A stretch of DNA of 13,280 bases from an uncultured Lachnospiraceae bacterium (GCA_900555195.1 USKC01000052.1:1-13280), one strand, 5' to 3'; counted from the stretch's first letter, positions 1-6,567 are shown. Numbers and translations: made by a program. Notes: a model not told the origin generated them from the sequence alone.

Positions 1-1
1 T

Positions 2-382
2 AATGCGATTTTTATCCGGGGCAACACGCTTGGAGATTCCATGTATTATGGAAGGGGAGCGGGAAAACTGCCGACGGCCAGCGCGGTGGTATCGGATGTG
101 ATTGACTGTGCCAAGCATGAGAAGACGCATATCGTATGCCTGTGGGAAGAGGAGAAGCTTTGCCTGCAGAGCATAGAAGAGACTTCCGGACGGTTTTTCG
201 TGCGCGTCCGTCAGGGAAGCGAAGAAGCGGTAGAGAGGCTCTTCGGAGAAGTGGAGCGGGTGGATGCCGGCGTGGCAGGAGAGTTCGGGTTTATAACGGG
301 ACGGATGACGGAGGGCGAATTTGCCCGCAGAACCGCCGACCTTGAGGGATTCATAGGAAGGATTCGGGTGGATGAGGACTGA
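2..382 (+). CDS. hom: Homoserine dehydrogenase, C-terminal part (5' end outside window)
   Basis: Homoserine dehydrogenase reduces aspartate semialdehyde to homoserine with NAD(P)H in the cytoplasm, at the branch leading to threonine and methionine. The frame is open from position 2, so only the last 126 codons are seen and the ATG at 41 is internal. Visible residues include GNTLGDSMYYGRGAGKLPTA followed by SAVVSDVIDCAKH, the conserved end of the catalytic domain in this family. The last 80 or so residues, with SGRFFVRV and later EFGFITGRMTEGE, fit a divergent ACT-like tail, the usual site of threonine feedback; the ACT reading is inference. The stop lies 40 bp before the next gene's start, and the two form an operon with the aspartokinase further on. 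Identity is strong from the GRGAG-PTASAV block. Confidence 0.92.
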   Translation, partial: NAIFIRGNTLGDSMYYGRGAGKLPTASAVVSDVIDCAKHEKTHIVCLWEEEKLCLQSIEETSGRFFVRVRQGSEEAVERLFGEVERVDAGVAGEFGFITGRMTEGEFARRTADLEGFIGRIRVDED

Positions 383-408
383 ACGGCGGCAGGAAACTTC
401 TCATGATG

Positions 409-414
409 AAGGAG
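409..414 (+). promoter_or_regulatory. Ribosome binding site that fixes the start of the ApgM-like gene
   Basis: AAGGAG lies 8 bases before the ATG at 423. An earlier in-frame ATG at 372 overlaps the end of hom, has no Shine-Dalgarno sequence, and would add 17 charged residues (starting MRTERRQ) ahead of the family's normal start MKYVVVLGDGMADE. The start at 423 is therefore preferred. Confidence 0.8.
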
Positions 415-422
415 AAAAGAGG

Positions 423-1631
423 ATGAAATATGTAGTCGTGCTGGGCGACGGTATGGCGGATGAGCCCATCAGGGAGTTGAACGGCAGGACACCGCTTGCT
501 TATGCCAAAACACCGGCGCTTGATAAACTGAGCAAAAAATCGGAAATTGGCATGGTAAGCACGATTCCGGAAGGGATGAAGCCAGGTTCAGATACTGCGA
601 ATCTATCCGTGATCGGATATGATCCCAGGAAATATTATTCCGGCCGTTCTCCCCTGGAAGCGCTGAGCATTGGCGTGCCCATGAAGGATGATGATATCGC
701 CATGCGGTGCAACATTGTCACTCTGTCTGAGGAAGAAGGAGTCCCTTTTGCACGCAGAAGGATACTGGATCACAGTTCCGGAGAGATAGAGACCAGGGAC
801 TGCACGATCTTGCTGGAGGAAGTGAGAAAGGAACTGGAGCGGGAGCCCTATCATTTCTATGCGGGAACCAGCTACAGACATTGTCTGATCTGGGAAGGCG
901 GAGAGGTTGAGGAGCTGGTAGCCCCCCATGATGTGCTGGGAAGGGAGATCGGACAGTATCTTCCTTCTGACAGAAGGCTCTGCCATATGATGGAGAGAAG
1001 CTTTGAGATCCTGAAAGACCATCCCATCAATCAGGAGCGCAGGAGAAGAGGAGAAAACCCTGCCAACTGCTGCTGGTTCTGGGGTGCAGGAACCAAACCG
1101 GCCCTTCCGTCTTTCTATGAGAAAACGGGAAAAAAAGGGATCATGATTTCAGCGGTGGATCTGCTGAAAGGCATTGCGGTGGGAGCCGGAATGGATGTGG
1201 CAGAGGTGGAAGGAGCAAATGGCGGCCTGAACACCAATTATGAAGGAAAGACGAAGGCTGCTTTGGATGCCCTGATCCGCGATGATTATGATTTTGCCTA
1301 TATACATATAGAGGCGCCGGACGAAATGGGACATCAGGGAAGCGTGGAAAAGAAGCTGCAGGCGATTGAATATCTGGACAGCCGTGTGGTGGCGCCCCTG
1401 ACGGAAGGGCTGGATGCGAGCGGATTATCTTACCGCCTTTTGGTCATGCCGGATCATCCTACGCCGATTCGGATCCGTACGCATACAGCGGACAGTGTGC
1501 CCTACCTGATCTATGACAGCACGCATCCGCTGAAGCAGGAATGGGATTATAATGAGGCAGAGGCCATATTGAGCGGAAATTTCATTCCGGAAGGCTATAA
1601 GCTGATGGATAAGTTTCTGGGAAAGATCTGA
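423..1631 (+). CDS. ApgM-family (archaeal-type cofactor-independent phosphoglycerate mutase) protein, proposed homoserine kinase
   Basis: This 402-residue protein belongs to the alkaline-phosphatase-fold metalloenzymes related to archaeal 2,3-bisphosphoglycerate-independent phosphoglycerate mutase. Seen: N-terminal VVVLGDGMADEP with metal-ligand Asp9; PGSDTANLSVIGYDP from residue 54, with the presumed phosphoryl-accepting serine; IEAPDEMGHQG (Asp300, His304); and MPDHPTP followed by RTHT (Asp344, His345, His354), the second set of metal ligands. Known of the family: a subgroup encoded next to hom in genomes lacking the GHMP-type ThrB has been proposed to make O-phosphohomoserine. Its position directly between hom and aspartokinase fits that role better than glycolysis. 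The specific activity is inference; plain phosphoglycerate mutase is the alternative. Start chosen from the AAGGAG 8 bases upstream. The gap to aspartokinase is 47 bp, with no terminator. Confidence 0.88.
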   Translation: MKYVVVLGDGMADEPIRELNGRTPLAYAKTPALDKLSKKSEIGMVSTIPEGMKPGSDTANLSVIGYDPRKYYSGRSPLEALSIGVPMKDDDIAMRCNIVTLSEEEGVPFARRRILDHSSGEIETRDCTILLEEVRKELEREPYHFYAGTSYRHCLIWEGGEVEELVAPHDVLGREIGQYLPSDRRLCHMMERSFEILKDHPINQERRRRGENPANCCWFWGAGTKPALPSFYEKTGKKGIMISAVDLLKGIAVGAGMDVAEVEGANGGLNTNYEGKTKAALDALIRDDYDFAYIHIEAPDEMGHQGSVEKKLQAIEYLDSRVVAPLTEGLDASGLSYRLLVMPDHPTPIRIRTHTADSVPYLIYDSTHPLKQEWDYNEAEAILSGNFIPEGYKLMDKFLGKI

Positions 1632-1640
1632 AAGAATCCG

Positions 1641-1655
1641 CCGGTACACAACCGG
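1641..1655 (+). other. Small hairpin before the aspartokinase ribosome binding site
   Basis: CCGGT and ACCGG form a 5-bp stem around the loop ACACA in the short gap between the ApgM-like gene and aspartokinase. The AGGAGG ribosome binding site follows 6 bases later. There is no T-run, so it is not a terminator. It could mark an RNA processing point or be chance; no function is claimed. Confidence 0.3.
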
Positions 1656-1678
1656 AGGGCAGGAGGTATATCAGAATT

Positions 1679-2998
1679 ATGAATAAAGTTGTAAAATTCG
1701 GCGGAAGCTCTCTGGCGAGCGCAGAACAGTTTCGTAAGGTGGGAGAGATCATTCAATCGGATCCGGAGAGAAGGTTTGTGGTTCCGTCCGCTCCAGGAAA
1801 ACGCAGCAAAAATGATACCAAAGTTACAGATATGCTGTATGACTGCTATGCGCGCGCGGAAGAGGGAGAGGAATTTGCCAAGGAACTGAGCGCGATTCAG
1901 GCAAGATATGATGAGATCATCAAAGGGCTGTCTTTGAACCTTTCTCTTGCAGAAGAGTTTAAGATAATTGAGGAAAATTTCAGGAATCATGCCGGAAAGG
2001 ATTATGCGGCATCCAGAGGGGAATACCTGAACGGCATCATCATGGCGGCCTTTTTGGGCTTCAGATTCATCGATGCCGCGGAAGTCATTTTCTTTGATGA
2101 AGACGGTTCCCTGGATACGGCGAAAACGGATAAGGTGATGTCAGCAAGGCTGGCCGGAGAGGAAGGGGCGGTCATTCCCGGCTTCTACGGCGCCATGCCC
2201 GACGGACGCATCCGTACATTCTCGCGCGGCGGTTCGGATATTACGGGTTCCATCGTGGCCAGCGTGGTTCATGCGGAGGTTTATGAGAACTGGACGGATG
2301 TGTCCGGTTTCCTGATTGCGGATCCCAGGATCATCCCCAATCCGGCCGGTATCGAAACCATCACTTATAAAGAACTCCGGGAGCTTTCCTATATGGGAGC
2401 GACGGTGCTGCATGAGGAAGCGATTTTCCCTGTGAGAAAAGAGGGAATTCCCATCAACATCCGCAATACCAATGCGCCTGCGGACAAAGGCACCTGGATC
2501 GTGGAAAGTACCTGCCAGAAATCCAAATATGTGATCACGGGAATTGCCGGAAAGAAAGGGTTCTGCTCTGTCAATATCGAAAAAGACAGGATGAATTCTG
2601 AAATCGGGTTTGGACGTAAGGTGCTGCAGGCCTTTGAGGACAGCGGAATCTCGTTTGAACATGTCCCTTCCGGGATCGACACCATGACCGTGTTCGTACA
2701 TCAGGATGAATTCATGGATAAAGAGCAGAAAGTGGTGTCCGCTATCCATCGGCTTGCGCATCCGGATACCATCGATATAGAATCGGATCTGGCCCTGATC
2801 GCTGTTGTGGGCCGGGGAATGAAATCCACGCGCGGAACGGCAGGAAGGATTTTTTCAGCCCTGGCACATGCCAATGTCAATGTGAAGATGATTGACCAGG
2901 GTTCGTCCGAGCTGAACATCATCATCGGCGTGCGCAATGAAGACTTTGAAACCGCGATCCGTGCGATCTATAATATCTTTGTCCTGATCCAGCTTTAA
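1679..2998 (+). CDS. Aspartokinase (monofunctional, two C-terminal ACT domains)
   Basis: Aspartokinase phosphorylates L-aspartate with ATP, the committed cytoplasmic step towards lysine, threonine and methionine. The 439-residue protein begins KFGGSSLAS (residues 6-14), the nucleotide-binding motif of the amino-acid kinase fold, and has FSRGGSDITGS around residues 181-191, the second family signature. The kinase domain runs to about residue 270. Two ACT regions follow: one from VITGIAGKKG, and one from LIAVVGRGMKSTRGTAGRIF through QGSSELNI, the motif typical of the allosteric site. Feedback by lysine or threonine is expected, but which one cannot be read here. AGGAGG lies 12 bases upstream of the ATG. 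It is last in the hom operon; its stop is followed after about 70 bp by a shared hairpin terminator. Gene symbol left blank because Clostridia carry several paralogues. Confidence 0.95.
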   Translation: MNKVVKFGGSSLASAEQFRKVGEIIQSDPERRFVVPSAPGKRSKNDTKVTDMLYDCYARAEEGEEFAKELSAIQARYDEIIKGLSLNLSLAEEFKIIEENFRNHAGKDYAASRGEYLNGIIMAAFLGFRFIDAAEVIFFDEDGSLDTAKTDKVMSARLAGEEGAVIPGFYGAMPDGRIRTFSRGGSDITGSIVASVVHAEVYENWTDVSGFLIADPRIIPNPAGIETITYKELRELSYMGATVLHEEAIFPVRKEGIPINIRNTNAPADKGTWIVESTCQKSKYVITGIAGKKGFCSVNIEKDRMNSEIGFGRKVLQAFEDSGISFEHVPSGIDTMTVFVHQDEFMDKEQKVVSAIHRLAHPDTIDIESDLALIAVVGRGMKSTRGTAGRIFSALAHANVNVKMIDQGSSELNIIIGVRNEDFETAIRAIYNIFVLIQL

Positions 2999-3067
2999 TT
3001 TTTGGACTTTGGATTTGGACAGAGTGGGTTCCTCCAATATATTGGATGGATGGAAATAAAACGATAA

Positions 3068-3130
3068 AATGCCGCCCCGTTCTTACCGGCAACGAATCAC
3101 ATCGTGATGCCGGCAGGAAGGGGCGGCATT
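3068..3130. terminator. Bidirectional hairpin terminator between aspartokinase and the LUD gene
   Basis: Arms 3068-3078 (AATGCCGCCCC) and 3120-3130 pair perfectly over 11 bp. An inner stem pairs CCGGCA (3086-3091) with TGCCGG (3108-3113). On the minus strand it is followed by TTTTATCGTTTTA, a good T-rich tail, so it mainly ends the LUD transcript. On the plus strand only GTTT follows, giving a weaker stop for the aspartokinase operon. Confidence 0.8.
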
Positions 3131-3151
3131 GTTTCAGCCGATTCGGCTGTT

Positions 3152-3787
3152 TTAAAAGCCCAGATCTTCAGCCACCAGAAAGACTTTGATTCTGCCGGGG
3201 TGGCCGCTGCGCCTGGTGACAACGATTTGATTGCAGAAACAATCAGGAGCCAGGCAGTCCTGGCATTTTCCGGTCAGGCCGCAGGGCGTCTGTTTATTCA
3301 GACGGACAGCATTGGGAGGACAGGCCATGGTGCGCGCGCGTTCAAACGCGCCCTCAATGGTAGAGGTGAGTTTGTTCATGCCTACAATAAGGAAAACGTG
3401 CTTGGGCCCGTGAATCAGACAGGCAACCCGATTGCCGTTCCCATCGATGTTGACCAGCTGGCCATCATAGGTTATGGCGTTGGTGCTCATGAAATAATAA
3501 TCTGCCAGAACCGTTTTGGCATAGATCTCTCTTTGTTCTTCCTCCGTTTTGGCGGCAGTTCTGTCGATCAGTTCATATTTGCCGGCCTGGAGGGCATCCA
3601 GAATGCCGCATTCCGCGACAGAAGCGCTGCCTCCCCAGGATACGGTGCTTCCCTCGGGAATCATGCTGAGAATGGCTTTGGCGCAGGAAGCGTGATCCTC
3701 ATAAAAGAACCCCTCCATTCCCCTTTTTTTCAGATTTTCAATCAGTCCTTTGGATGCCTTCTGAAAGGCGATCTGTCTGTTATCCAT
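3152..3787 (-). CDS. LUD-domain protein (LutC/YkgG-type, lactate utilization family)
   Basis: A 211-residue protein of the LUD (formerly DUF162) family, whose studied members LutB and LutC help oxidise L-lactate. Seen: GSTVSWGGSASVAECGI (residues 46-62), matching the glycine-rich WGGS motif near the start of the domain, and the STNAITYDGQLVNIDGNGNR block (101-120). A cysteine-rich tail (Cys156, 169, 175, 178, 183, 185) could hold a metal or iron-sulfur site; this is inference. It stands alone: no LutA- or LutB-like neighbour lies beside it, so a role in lactate use is uncertain, and many Clostridia carry such single LUD genes of unknown function. The start has AAGGAGG 4 bases upstream on the minus strand. 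It has its own promoter (3862-3890) and converges on aspartokinase. Confidence 0.88.
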   Translation of the reverse strand: MDNRQIAFQKASKGLIENLKKRGMEGFFYEDHASCAKAILSMIPEGSTVSWGGSASVAECGILDALQAGKYELIDRTAAKTEEEQREIYAKTVLADYYFMSTNAITYDGQLVNIDGNGNRVACLIHGPKHVFLIVGMNKLTSTIEGAFERARTMACPPNAVRLNKQTPCGLTGKCQDCLAPDCFCNQIVVTRRSGHPGRIKVFLVAEDLGF

Positions 3788-3861
3788 CCTTCCTCCTTTT
3801 CCAGGCTTTGGGCCTATGGCCCCAACCTTTTGCAGCCATATGCATTATCGCTTCTAATGAT

Positions 3862-3890
3862 AGTTTAGTGTCCATTTCCCGTGATGTCAA
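3862..3890 (-). promoter_or_regulatory. Promoter of the LUD-domain gene
   Basis: On the minus strand, TTGACA (3885-3890) is followed after exactly 17 bases by TAAACT (3862-3867). The -35 is perfect and the -10 matches at 4 of 6. The expected transcript start near 3855 leaves a leader of about 68 nt. That leader contains a G/C-rich hairpin at about 3808-3826 (TTGGGCC and GGCCCCAA arms, one bulge). Confidence 0.7.
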
Positions 3891-4147
3891 TGCGGCTGCA
3901 GGAAGTGGCATACAGCTGCAAGAAATGCCATGTGGCGGGCCGGCCGGTAAGCGCTGCAGCATCGGAAAGGAATGCAGGCTGTTACCGGGAAAAGACTTCT
4001 GCAGAATGGAGGGAGTGCTGCGGGAATGGAATGAAGAAGCAATTGTCAGATAATTCTAATAATATTAGATAATATGCACATAAATTAGCAAATAAATTAT
4101 TAAAAATAGAAAACAAAGAAAAATATTGAAAAAAATCTAAAAATATG
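3891..4147. other. Intergenic stretch: GC-rich part with imperfect repeat, then AT-rich upstream region of the ncRNA promoter
   Basis: No supported gene. Positions 3895-3931 hold two imperfect copies, 20 bases apart, of a 17-mer starting GCTGCA and ending CAT (3 differences). An open frame at 3881-4072 gives a Cys-rich 63-residue peptide, but it has no ribosome binding site, starts inside the LUD -35 region, and resembles nothing I know. From about 4041 the composition switches abruptly to very AT-rich. TCTAAT/ATTAGA forms a 6-bp dyad (4055-4069), and A-tracts lie just ahead of the -35 box, as in an UP element. Confidence 0.5.
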
Positions 4148-4176
4148 TTGACAAGATTTATATCAGGGGATATAAT
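4148..4176 (+). promoter_or_regulatory. Perfect-consensus sigma-A promoter of the large ncRNA
   Basis: TTGACA (4148-4153), 17 bases, TATAAT (4171-4176): 12 of 12 matches with optimal spacing, preceded by AT-rich DNA with A-tracts. The expected start is near A4183. Such a full-consensus promoter usually marks very highly expressed stable RNAs. A perfect 7-bp dyad (TTATATC, loop AGGG, GATATAA; 4158-4175) covers the spacer and the -10 box and could serve as an operator. Confidence 0.9.
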
Positions 4177-4182
4177 GAAGTC

Positions 4183-4936
4183 ACAAACAAAGAAGAAGAG
4201 AAAAAAGAAAAGAAAGAAGATCAAATCTAAGACAAGGAGGTACAGACCACCGAAAACATAATTCTTTTTCTTAAATGAGAAAACTGAAAAGTTCTCTTTT
4301 AAGAAAACAAAAACAAAAGAAACAACTGAATAGGGAATGCCTTAAAGACGATTCAGGAAGAGGCAAGGAATTCTTTTTCAAGAATGACTTCAGACTGAAG
4401 GATAGGATTTCGGAGTAACCGGTAACTGTAAATGAAGATTCTTTTTGAAAGGTAATTTCTGAAGTAAGAAGATGATCTTTAACGAAAAGAGAACGACAGA
4501 AGCCGATCACTTTAAGTTAGAAAGACCAAGGTTCTGAAGGTAGAAGGAATAGATTCCAAGGGATAATCCCTAAGAGAATTGGTTCCGGAAAAGGAGTTAC
4601 TTAAGGATAACATCCTTAAGGGAAAAGAAGGTAATTTATATAGATGGTCTCCGGAATGAAGAGCTGGCAGTGTGAAGGGAGCTTAAAAGAGTTGATGAGA
4701 ATCTTCCAGAAACGTAAAAATATACTTTAAGGACGATGCTAGAACCAAATGCGAGACGAGTACACTTGATTTGGTGACGAGAAATCATCAGAAGATGAAC
4801 CGTTACAGTACATGAGTACAAAAGCAAGAAAAAGTGGAAAGAGGAGCAGAGGAGAAAATGGAGGTATAGGCCATTGGATAGCATAGTTTAGGAGCGGGTA
4901 TCAAAACTTGAAAAAGATTGATACCCGCTTCTATTT
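4183..4936 (+). ncRNA. Large structured noncoding RNA, about 750 nt (ROOL/GOLLD-like or new class)
   Basis: A strong promoter and a terminator bracket about 750 nt with no plausible plus-strand reading frame. Composition is purine- and A-rich, unlike the flanking genes. The first 40 nt are almost pure purine (4189-4220). Local perfect or near-perfect hairpins are dense: 4237-4252 (GGAGGU/ACCACC, one A-A mismatch); 4270-4303 (CTTAAA and GAGAA arms, GAAA loop); 4370-4385 (ATTCTT/AAGAAT); 4388-4400 (CTTCA/TGAAG); 4600-4620 (9 bp, loop AAC); 4744-4775 (ACCAAAT/ATTTGGT); 4857-4875 (AATGG/CCATT). GGAAT/ATTCC and AGGGAT/ATCCCT hairpins follow one another around 4547-4571. Known: giant ornate RNAs such as ROOL and GOLLD, hundreds of nt long, occur in Firmicutes and are often near tRNAs. 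ROOL is my best family guess from host, size and A-rich style; I cannot confirm it by alignment. ncRNA status is much surer than the family. Confidence 0.85.
4893..4936 (+). terminator. Intrinsic terminator of the large ncRNA
   Basis: AGCGGGTATCAA (4893-4904) and TTGATACCCGCT (4918-4929) make a perfect 12-bp stem with a 13-nt A-rich loop, followed by TCTATTT. The T-tract is interrupted, so some read-through into the GH3 gene is possible. Confidence 0.85.
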
Positions 4937-4993
4937 GTGGTAGTGTGTAGGGAGAGTCAGCACACTTTAAGAAGGAGAGGGCAGGTTTCGGAT

Positions 4994-6361
4994 ATGAATC
5001 GGAGAGAATGGAGAAGACGCAGAAGGCGCAGAAATCAAATCATCACTTATATAGTGTTTCTTATAATCCTGGCGGCTGTTGTTGGGGGCGTCTTTTTTGG
5101 GATCCGCCATATCTCTAACGCCATGATGAACGGAAATAGCGGCCAGGAAGGGACAGATGCCACGGGAGAAGGAACGGAAAGCATGGAAGAGAGCGCGCCC
5201 GCGGAAGGAAGCGGGACGGAGGAAAGCGTTCAGAATGCCGGAGAAACCGGGGAAACACAGGCGGTTCCGGAAACAGCACAGGCTGAGACTGCTGTTTCGG
5301 AAGAAGCGCTTCTGGAAGAGGCGGTGGATAACTATGTGGCGGGCATGAGCCTGGAAGATAAGGTGGCCGGCCTGTTTATAGTTACGCCGGAGCAGCTGAC
5401 CGGTGTGGGAACTGCCGTACAAGCAGGAGAAGGAACCAAGGAGGCTCTGGCGAAGTATCCGGTGGGAGGACTGGTATATTTTTCCCAGAACATTCAGTCC
5501 GCGGAGCAGATTAAGGAGATGCTGGCCAATACGCGTTCCTACAGCAAGTACCCTTTGTTCTTGGCTGTGGATGAGGAAGGGGGCCAGGTGTCCCGTGTCG
5601 CAAAACAGCTGGGATTGGAGGATGTAGGGGCTATGGCTGATATCGGAGCGGGCCAGGATGCTTCCGCAGCCTATGAGGTTGGAACGACAATCGGTTCCTA
5701 TCTGAAGGAATATGGCTTCAATCTGGATTTTGCCCCGATTGCGGATGTTCTCACAAATCCGGATAATACAGTGATCGGAGACCGTTCATTTGGAAGCGAT
5801 CCGCAGCTCGTATCCCAGATGGTGGCGAGCGAAGTGCAGGGACTTCAGGAAAGCGGCGTGAGCGCCTGCCTGAAGCACTTCCCTGGCCATGGGAATACGT
5901 CCGGCGATTCGCATAATGGAGCGGTGGAAACAGACCGGACGCTGGAAGAGATGCAGGCTGCGGAATTTCTGCCATTTTCTGCAGGAATGGAGGCGGGGGT
6001 GGACATGATCATGGCGGGGCATATCTCGGCTCCTGGCTTGACGGACGGCGATAGCATTCCGGCTTCTATGAATGAGAAAATCATAACGGACATTCTGCGC
6101 AAGCAGCTGGGATATGATGGGATTGTGATAACGGATGCGATGAATATGGGAGCGATCAGCGAATACTATGCCGCAGATGAGGCTGCGATCAAGGCCCTGA
6201 AGGCAGGAGTGGACATGATTCTGATGCCGGAGGAGTTTGTCACCGCTTATGAAGGCGTGATCGCCGCGGTCCAGGATGGAACGATCGATGAGCGGCGGAT
6301 TGATGATTCCCTGAAGCGGATCTATTTGGTCAAGTATGCGGATACATTGGCAGAGCAGTAA
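4994..6361 (+). CDS. Membrane-anchored family 3 glycoside hydrolase (beta-N-acetylhexosaminidase type)
   Basis: A 455-residue surface enzyme of glycoside hydrolase family 3, NagZ-like branch, expected to remove beta-linked N-acetylglucosamine (or related sugars) from peptidoglycan or glycan fragments. Residues 1-14 are strongly basic (eight Arg), residues 15-38 form one membrane segment, and residues 44-105 are an acidic Gly/Glu/Thr/Ala linker that holds the catalytic domain outside the cell. The domain starts near 106. Seen: KHFPGHG at 294-300, DSH at 305-307 (the Asp-His dyad of NagZ-type enzymes), and ITDAMNMGAI with nucleophile Asp381. The family's usual (beta/alpha)8 length fits. An upstream GTG (4937) is in frame but overlaps the ncRNA terminator tail and would put extra residues before the basic anchor; ATG 4994 is preferred, with AGGAG about 16 bases away. 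No clear promoter of its own is visible. Exact substrate is inferred. Confidence 0.9.
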   Translation: MNRREWRRRRRRRNQIITYIVFLIILAAVVGGVFFGIRHISNAMMNGNSGQEGTDATGEGTESMEESAPAEGSGTEESVQNAGETGETQAVPETAQAETAVSEEALLEEAVDNYVAGMSLEDKVAGLFIVTPEQLTGVGTAVQAGEGTKEALAKYPVGGLVYFSQNIQSAEQIKEMLANTRSYSKYPLFLAVDEEGGQVSRVAKQLGLEDVGAMADIGAGQDASAAYEVGTTIGSYLKEYGFNLDFAPIADVLTNPDNTVIGDRSFGSDPQLVSQMVASEVQGLQESGVSACLKHFPGHGNTSGDSHNGAVETDRTLEEMQAAEFLPFSAGMEAGVDMIMAGHISAPGLTDGDSIPASMNEKIITDILRKQLGYDGIVITDAMNMGAISEYYAADEAAIKALKAGVDMILMPEEFVTAYEGVIAAVQDGTIDERRIDDSLKRIYLVKYADTLAEQ

Positions 6362-6398
6362 GGGTGATCTGGAAAATAAATAATTTGAAAAAAGTGGG

Positions 6399-6427
6399 TT
6401 GACATTTGAAGGAACTTCATGTATATT
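6399..6427 (+). promoter_or_regulatory. Promoter of the tRNA-Gly gene
   Basis: TTGACA (6399-6404), 17 bases, TATATT (6422-6427). The expected start is near 6434, about 30 nt before the mature tRNA. The new transcript would therefore begin at the hairpin TTGCCCG/CGGGCAA (6433-6439 with 6450-6456), which must be removed with the 5' leader, presumably by RNase P. Confidence 0.75.
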
Positions 6428-6464
6428 AATATTTGCCCGTTGGGAACAGCGGGCAAGACAAAAT

Positions 6465-6537
6465 GCGATAGTGGCGTAGTTGGTAACGCGCGACCTTGCC
6501 AAGGTCGAGACCGCGGGTTCGAGTCCCGTCTATCGCT
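6465..6537 (+). tRNA. tRNA-Gly (anticodon GCC)
   Basis: A 73-nt cloverleaf. Acceptor arms GCGATAG (6465-6471) and CTATCGC (6530-6536) pair perfectly; the discriminator base is T6537. The anticodon stem CGACC/GGTCG encloses the loop TTGCCAA with anticodon GCC (6498-6500), reading GGC and GGT glycine codons. The T-arm carries GGTTCGAGTCC. CCA is not encoded and would be added after transcription. It is a single-gene unit with its own promoter and terminator. Confidence 0.97.
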
Positions 6538-6567
6538 CTCTGATATTAAAATAGATCTGAGAAGCGG

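Noticed and set aside
3104..3868. 254-residue plus-strand open frame opposite the LUD gene
   Set aside because: Shadow frame: the minus strand encodes a recognisable LUD protein with ribosome binding site and promoter, while this translation shows no known domain.
3895..3931. CRISPR or mobile-element repeat
   Set aside because: Only two imperfect 17-base copies with a 3-base gap, no spacers, no cas gene or transposase in the window.
4271..4884. Two minus-strand open frames (4271-4510 and 4636-4884) inside the ncRNA region
   Set aside because: They are Ser/Phe/Leu-rich translations of the purine-rich strand's complement, without start signals, and run against the strong promoter and terminator.
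4183..4936. Riboswitch controlling GH3
   Set aside because: The region is far too long and shows none of the short riboswitch core motifs I know; a stand-alone large RNA fits better.
4937..4993. GTG at 4937 as the GH3 start
   Set aside because: It directly abuts the ncRNA terminator, has no ribosome binding site, and the basic membrane anchor begins naturally at ATG 4994.
5786..6502. 238-residue minus-strand open frame across the GH3 end and tRNA-Gly
   Set aside because: It overlaps a tRNA and the catalytic end of GH3 and has no recognisable features.
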